Shown here: positions 59,833 to 64,000 of the stretch, piece by piece
Position numbering within the stretch: the stretch's first letter is position 1
How the letters are laid out: every line of letters starts with the position of its first letter
From: Mycosarcoma maydis
Lineage: Eukaryota > Basidiomycota > Ustilaginomycetes > Ustilaginales
DNA: 64,000 bases
Assembly: GCF_000328475.2 (NCBI RefSeq)
Contig: NC_026493.1
Coordinates: forward strand, 434,001-498,000
Direction of reading: 5' to 3'
Position numbers and translations under genes: made by a program
The notes under the pieces: model-generated
Databases searched by the model: none
Seen by the model: only the letters and a program-made list of their open reading frames with translations
What the model was told of the DNA's origin: nothing

Positions 59833-61380
59833 ATGGCAAGCTCGCTACGATCCTCGACACCTTCGAGGCTGGCGCTCCGTGCGCTCACACGACACGATGC
59901 TACCCAAGCTTGTGCGATTTCTACCAACATCAAGGTGGCATCAACATCATCAACGTCCAGCTCATCCGCATCGCGAGTCGAGTCGCGAGGCTATGCTTCT
60001 CCATCGGCGCCGGCTTCCATGGCCACACCCATCGAGGTGGCGCAACCCGACATCCGCGCCGGTGTTGGAAGCAAGCAAGGTTCGGGCAAGAGCCTGCTCA
60101 ACGACATTCTGCTGGCTGCTCCCAAGCACTCGACGGCCAATCGACCGATCTACCTGGATGCACAATCCACCACGCCCGTCGACCCGCGCGTGGTCGACAA
60201 GATGATGCCCTACATGACCAACCAATACGGAAACCCGCACTCCAGAACGCACGCCTACGGTTGGGAGTCGGAAAAGGGAGTCGAGGAGGGCCGTGAGCAC
60301 ATTGCCAGTCTGATTGGTGCTGATCCCAAGGAGATCATCTTTACCTCGGGCGCTACCGAATCCAACAACATGGCCATCAAGGGTGTTGCGCATTTCTACA
60401 AGTCCAAGAAGAACCACATTATCACCACACAGACCGAGCACAAGTGTGTGCTTGACTCGTGCCGTCGTCTGCAGGAGGAAGGGTTTGAGGTGACCTACCT
60501 GCCTGTACAGTCCAACGGGCTGATCGACCTCAAGCAGCTCGAGGAGGCGCTTCGACCCACCACTGCGCTTGTCTCGATCATGACGGTCAACAACGAGATT
60601 GGTGTCATCCAGCCCATCAAGGAGATCGGCCAGTTGCTCAAGACCAAGGGCGCTGAGCTGTCCAAGCAGGGTGGCCGAGGCGCATCCAAGCCTTTCTTCC
60701 ACACCGACGCCGCACAGGCTGCGGGCAAGATTCGGCTCGACGTCAACGAGTTGGGGATCGATCTGATGAGCTTGTCGAGCCACAAGCTGTACGGTCCTAT
60801 GGGAATCGGTGCTTGCTACATCCGACGTCGTCCTCGTGTTCGTCTGGAACCCATCATTAACGGTGGTGGACAGGAGCGTGGACTGCGTTCGGGTACGCTC
60901 GCTCCTCCGCTCATTGCAGGATTCGGAGAAGCGGCACGTCTGGCCAAGCAGGAGCTCGCCTATGACCATGCGCACATCAGCAAGCTCTCGCAGCGTCTGC
61001 GCAACCACCTCGAGGCCAATATGACGCACGTGCTGTTCAACGGCGATCAGAACGGCTACCCAGGCTGCCTGAACCTCACGTTTCAGTACGTTGAAGGTGA
61101 ATCGCTGCTCATGGCGCTCAAAGACATTTGCCTTTCGTCAGGATCGGCCTGTACATCTGCATCGCTTGAGCCGTCGTACGTGCTGCGTGCGCTCGGCTTG
61201 AACGATGAAAACGCTCACTCGTCGTTGCGATTCGGTATCGGCCGATTTACTACCGAGGAGGAGGTGGACTATGTGGCTGACAAGATCATCAAGGTGGTCA
61301 ACAAGTTGCGCGACATGAGCCCTCTGTGGGAGATGGTACAAGAAGGTGTTGATCTGTCCGAAGTGCAATGGTCTGGTTGA
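59833..61380 (+). CDS. NFS1: Mitochondrial cysteine desulfurase Nfs1
   Basis: A single exon of 515 aa from the ATG at 59833; the longer frame begins with TTG. Residues 1 to about 110 contain an Arg/Ser-rich mitochondrial presequence and a variable linker. The class V aminotransferase fold follows: [72 protein letters not shown], and the pyridoxal-phosphate Lys318 in [12 protein letters not shown]. The catalytic loop [17 protein letters not shown] carries Cys440. Known role: it takes sulfur from cysteine and passes a persulfide to the Isu1 scaffold (with Isd11 and acyl carrier protein), the first step of Fe-S cluster assembly and also needed for tRNA thiolation. All catalytic residues are intact. 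Confidence 0.97.
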   Translation: MASSLRSSTPSRLALRALTRHDATQACAISTNIKVASTSSTSSSSASRVESRGYASPSAPASMATPIEVAQPDIRAGVGSKQGSGKSLLNDILLAAPKHSTANRPIYLDAQSTTPVDPRVVDKMMPYMTNQYGNPHSRTHAYGWESEKGVEEGREHIASLIGADPKEIIFTSGATESNNMAIKGVAHFYKSKKNHIITTQTEHKCVLDSCRRLQEEGFEVTYLPVQSNGLIDLKQLEEALRPTTALVSIMTVNNEIGVIQPIKEIGQLLKTKGAELSKQGGRGASKPFFHTDAAQAAGKIRLDVNELGIDLMSLSSHKLYGPMGIGACYIRRRPRVRLEPIINGGGQERGLRSGTLAPPLIAGFGEAARLAKQELAYDHAHISKLSQRLRNHLEANMTHVLFNGDQNGYPGCLNLTFQYVEGESLLMALKDICLSSGSACTSASLEPSYVLRALGLNDENAHSSLRFGIGRFTTEEEVDYVADKIIKVVNKLRDMSPLWEMVQEGVDLSEVQWSG

Positions 61381-62688
61381 TGCGACAAGTTGGCACCGTG
61401 CGTGCGCTGCCCAGAGCTTGGTTGCGGGTTTATGTAATAGTGTAGGATCTTGGACGTAGAATGCTTTTGGCAGACGGTGATTTCACGCTTCACGCTCACG
61501 CTTCACGATTCTCCATTGGGTTGGGTTGGATTGGATTGGATTGCTTTGCGCTGCGCTGTTAAGATGTTATCTGTGCATCATGCGCTATGCCGTGATAGCG
61601 CTGAATGAGAGAGAGAGGGGGAGACCTTCGTTGACTCGCGAATATTCGTGATTGATTGGTGAGTGCGCGAAAGCGACTGGATTGGATCGGGTGGCCCGAT
61701 TCTTGATTGAGAGACGACGGGACAGTTGTAGAGGAAAATTACATCACGAATTGAATTGCCGAGAATTCTGACAAATGCAACACGAATCACGAATCAGAAA
61801 TGAGGATTAGGGTGGGGAGAACGCGGCGGCTCTCACACCGGCGATTCAACGGGTGTGCTCGGCACTTTGGTTCCGTGTTGGCTGGCGACCAGTCTACCAT
61901 GTTGTCGGTTGCGACTGCCATGCGTTGGCATCTGTACATCGAAAGCAGCGCTCGACCACACACTATATCGATGGTGTGCAACTAACCGATGCTGACAGGT
62001 GTGTAGTGTGAATAAGTTAAGGCGGTGGTGAGATTGGGTGCACGCAGCACAGATGCGTTTCTTCCAAGTCGCCGTACACCCATCCACACGCGACCACGCA
62101 AGGGGACCATGCACAAGTGAGGCTGCACATGCGGCGCGCGATGCTGTCACTGTACTCCATCGCCAATCTGTGCCGAGTGTCACCACACACTTGAGCTGGT
62201 TTCGCCTGTAACGTGCAGGAACTTAACTGTATTGTATTTTCGCACGACGGCAAACAAATGCGAATTATAGATAAAAAAGAAAACGCGCCGCAGCGGGTCG
62301 GTCTTGGCATGCCGAACACATACCGCACGCACTTTCCGATGATCACGCATGTGTGGATGATACAGCCTCGAGCCTTGCCTTTTTGGGGAGCAGCAGCAGC
62401 AGCAGCAGACCCAAGACACCGTTTTCAGCGTTTTCACCCTCTTGGGGAGTGTGTGACAGGCGTGAGCAAAGCCAGAGTCACGAACTTATACCGAATCACC
62501 GATTCACACTCGTGAATCCATGAATCAGGAATCAGCAATGTTGGCGGCTGAATCTGAAAACTCAGTGACCGTGAATCGTCGCCTTAGCCAGTCGTGACTT
62601 GTTTCTGGCTGCGGTGGTGTCGGTGAGTGAACAAGCCAACTGCCCCACGCACACGGCCAACGCACAATCGTGAATCACAAATCGGAAC

Positions 62689-62715
62689 GTGAATCGTGAA
62701 TCGTGAATCGTGAAT
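62689..62715. repeat. Heptamer array (GTGAATC)4
   Basis: Four tandem 7-bp units, the last lacking its final C. Contains TCGTGA, the reverse complement of TCACGA. Confidence 0.92.
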
Positions 62716-62756
62716 GTGACTTTTGGGTGGAAACACGAATCGTAGTCCATCATCAC

Positions 62757-62784
62757 AATCACAAATCACAAATCACAAATCACA
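62757..62784. repeat. Heptamer array (AATCACA)4
   Basis: Four perfect 7-bp units, followed at once by an inverted half (TTTGTGAATC), so the array forms a dyad with its neighbour. It differs from AATCACG by one base. Confidence 0.93.
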
Positions 62785-62859
62785 AATTTGTGAATCTCGG
62801 AATTGACGATTGCCGTTGTGCTATATTCGTGATTTGTGATTCACTTGACACAGACGTGC

Positions 62860-62935
62860 TCCTCTCCTCGTTTGTCTTGGACATCATCACCCCCACCTCC
62901 TCATCCACCTCCTCCTACCTTTCCTAGATCCGACC
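62860..62935 (+). promoter_or_regulatory. Pyrimidine-rich tract upstream of the last gene
   Basis: A C/T-rich run (CCCCCACCTCCTCATCCACC and similar) about 290-360 bp before the ATG at 63221. It is similar to the tracts before YHM2 and the GATA gene; the promoter role is inference. Confidence 0.4.
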
Positions 62936-63220
62936 CACTTTTGACACGCACGCAACACACACCCACTCACCCACCTAGTTTACCCACGCTTTGCCGTCTG
63001 CAACCATCAAAGCAAGCCGGGACCGCTCCCTCGTCAATCTTGTCAGAGCACATCCAGCACAACCGCTTTCTCCACGATCAACGATAGACATACCTCGAGT
63101 CGACTCAGCTAGCAACCTTGCGCTCCATCTCGCTCGCAGTGACACCACGCGCTGTCAGCTACTCACATGCTTCTACCTCGCCGCTCAGGCTGATTCGATT
63201 CTCTCCTCATCTTTGCAATC

Positions 63221-64000
63221 ATGTCCGACACTCACGCCGGCGCTCAAGAGCCTGACAACACCATTTCGTCCTCTTCCACAGATGCTTCCTCTACACTACC
63301 CACCGGTTCTCACGAAAACGAGCCACACAACCCAGCATCGTCATCTTACCACACAACAGATCCCCAGACCCTCATCCATCACATCCACGGCGACGACACC
63401 CTCTACAACTCAATCGACACGCCCCAACACTTTGCTTCTTCTTCCAATGCATCCACTTCCACCACCGTTCCCCAGCATGCCCCACGTCCTTCCGCGTCGA
63501 CATCCACATCCACATTCACATCCACAGCCGCGCGTCGTGCAGCTGGACGTGTCCATTGGGACGGCACTTCCAACGCTGCCAGTTTGCGTCGAGGCGGTCA
63601 GCTCTCCATTCAATCCCGTACCGGAGGCGCTTTGACTGGTCCCACCGTGACCGTACGAGGAGGTGCCATACCAGCTCAGCCAGACAGGTCCAAACCTCTT
63701 AGCCTCGGTTCTGTCCGCCGAAATCATCATCCAGGTCCGCTCAACATCGCACAACGCCTCACTCCCCGGAACGAGTCTAGCTCCCTTGACCTCCCACTTC
63801 ATCCACACTCCTCCACCGGCGCCGACGCCACTGACGCTGCCGCCGACTCTGACGCCCCAGTCACCTCAGCTGCTCACATTCCTTCGCTCTCCTTGACAGG
63901 CGCCAAAGGTCTCGACGAGCAGGGTCTCGACAACCGCGCTTTCCTCGAACTTCAGCGTGAGCTTCAACGCCACGAGGCGCGCTCAGAAGATGCTGCAAGC
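63221..64000 (+). CDS. Unrecognised protein, N-terminal 260 residues only (runs off window)
   Basis: The frame opens with an ATG at 63221 (MSDTHAGAQEPDNTISSSST) and stays open to the last base, so the 3' end is outside the window. The visible part is hydrophilic and probably disordered: Ser/Thr/His-rich to about residue 110, an Arg-Gly-rich segment (AARRAAGRVHWDG, then SLRRGGQLSIQSRTGGALTG), an acidic Ala/Asp patch near 215, and a more ordered, probably helical end (GLDNRAFLELQRELQRHEAR). Codon use resembles the other genes. There is no signal peptide or membrane helix in the visible part. I do not recognise the family; the defining domain is likely downstream. Confidence 0.7.
   Translation, partial: MSDTHAGAQEPDNTISSSSTDASSTLPTGSHENEPHNPASSSYHTTDPQTLIHHIHGDDTLYNSIDTPQHFASSSNASTSTTVPQHAPRPSASTSTSTFTSTAARRAAGRVHWDGTSNAASLRRGGQLSIQSRTGGALTGPTVTVRGGAIPAQPDRSKPLSLGSVRRNHHPGPLNIAQRLTPRNESSSLDLPLHPHSSTGADATDAAADSDAPVTSAAHIPSLSLTGAKGLDEQGLDNRAFLELQRELQRHEARSEDAAS

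Larger units (their letters stand above)
61381..63220. other. 1.8-kb intergenic region before the last gene
   Basis: No gene is supportable. It contains a GGATT pentamer run near 61518-61543, heptamer arrays at 62689-62715 and 62757-62784, and a pyrimidine-rich tract from about 62860 that probably belongs to the promoter of the gene at 63221. Confidence 0.6.

Noticed and set aside
59962..61029. 355-aa minus-strand frame opposite NFS1
   Set aside because: Antisense shadow; NFS1 with all catalytic residues is on the plus strand.
1..64000. tRNA or rRNA genes
   Set aside because: I looked for B-box-like GGTTCGA-type sites and rRNA-like conserved blocks on both strands and found no convincing cloverleaf; a tRNAscan run would settle it.

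Overview
The window looks like nuclear DNA of a basidiomycete fungus, most likely a smut (Ustilaginales). The genes are eukaryotic and typically fungal: Zn2Cys6, GATA and homeodomain factors, an EB1/Mal3 protein, a Yhm2 carrier, a TDT transporter and OST1. Introns are rare and mostly short: I can place five, four of 82-96 nt and one of 413 nt. Coding regions are long and GC-rich at third positions. The proteins carry large low-complexity insertions, and the intergenic DNA is full of short tandem motifs. The smut placement is inference from style. I see no rRNA, tRNA, CRISPR array or intact transposon. A run of exactly 100 N (26607-26706) is an assembly gap.

Layout: 19 protein genes, two of them cut by the window ends. 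1-2328 (+) 3' part of a class I (Hst3/Hst4-like) sirtuin; 2770-3424 (+) SelW/Rdx-type CxxC protein; 3563-5869 (-) TMEM135-like membrane protein; 6808-11109 (-) orphan 7-TM protein with a tail of about 1000 residues; 12086-12961 (+) EB1/Mal3; 13370-16444 (-) three-exon homeodomain factor; 20381-21877 (-) TDT dicarboxylate transporter; 25295-26271 (+) Yhm2 carrier; 26494-27676 (-) FAD oxidoreductase broken by the gap; 28659-33344 (+) DExH RNA helicase; 33819-37244 (+) Zn2Cys6 regulator; 37368-38942 (-) OST1; 39686-42223 (+) CDC45; 42436-47997 (-) RasGEF with a GTPase-like domain; 52141-53730 (+) GATA factor; 54425-55282 (-) secreted M43 metalloprotease; 58443-59027 (-) complex I NDUFS6-type subunit; 59833-61380 (+) NFS1 cysteine desulfurase; 63221-64000 (+) 5' part of an unrecognised gene.

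Most of the set is housekeeping: histone deacetylation, DNA replication, RNA unwinding, ER N-glycosylation, microtubule plus ends and mitochondrial metabolism. Three transcription factors and a Ras exchange factor add regulation. The widest gene-free stretches (3.2-4.1 kb) lie upstream of the homeodomain gene, between the TDT and YHM2 genes, between the RasGEF and GATA genes, and between the protease and complex I genes. NFS1 and the complex I subunit are divergent neighbours. Convergent pairs (SelW/TMEM135, EB1/homeobox, YHM2/FAD, Zn2Cys6/OST1, CDC45/RasGEF) are separated by only 123-408 bp.

The most unusual signal is not a gene. The intergenic DNA carries many short tandem arrays with a 7-bp period, most built on the hexamer TCACGA. 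The same hexamer also occurs as inverted pairs separated by one base, which keeps the same 7-bp spacing. Tandem repeats inside genes have periods of 3 or 6. No other single element stands out as a clearly new system. Secondary leads are the 7-TM protein with a giant tail, a duplicated SUMO-interaction-like module in the sirtuin, and the GTPase-like domain in the RasGEF.
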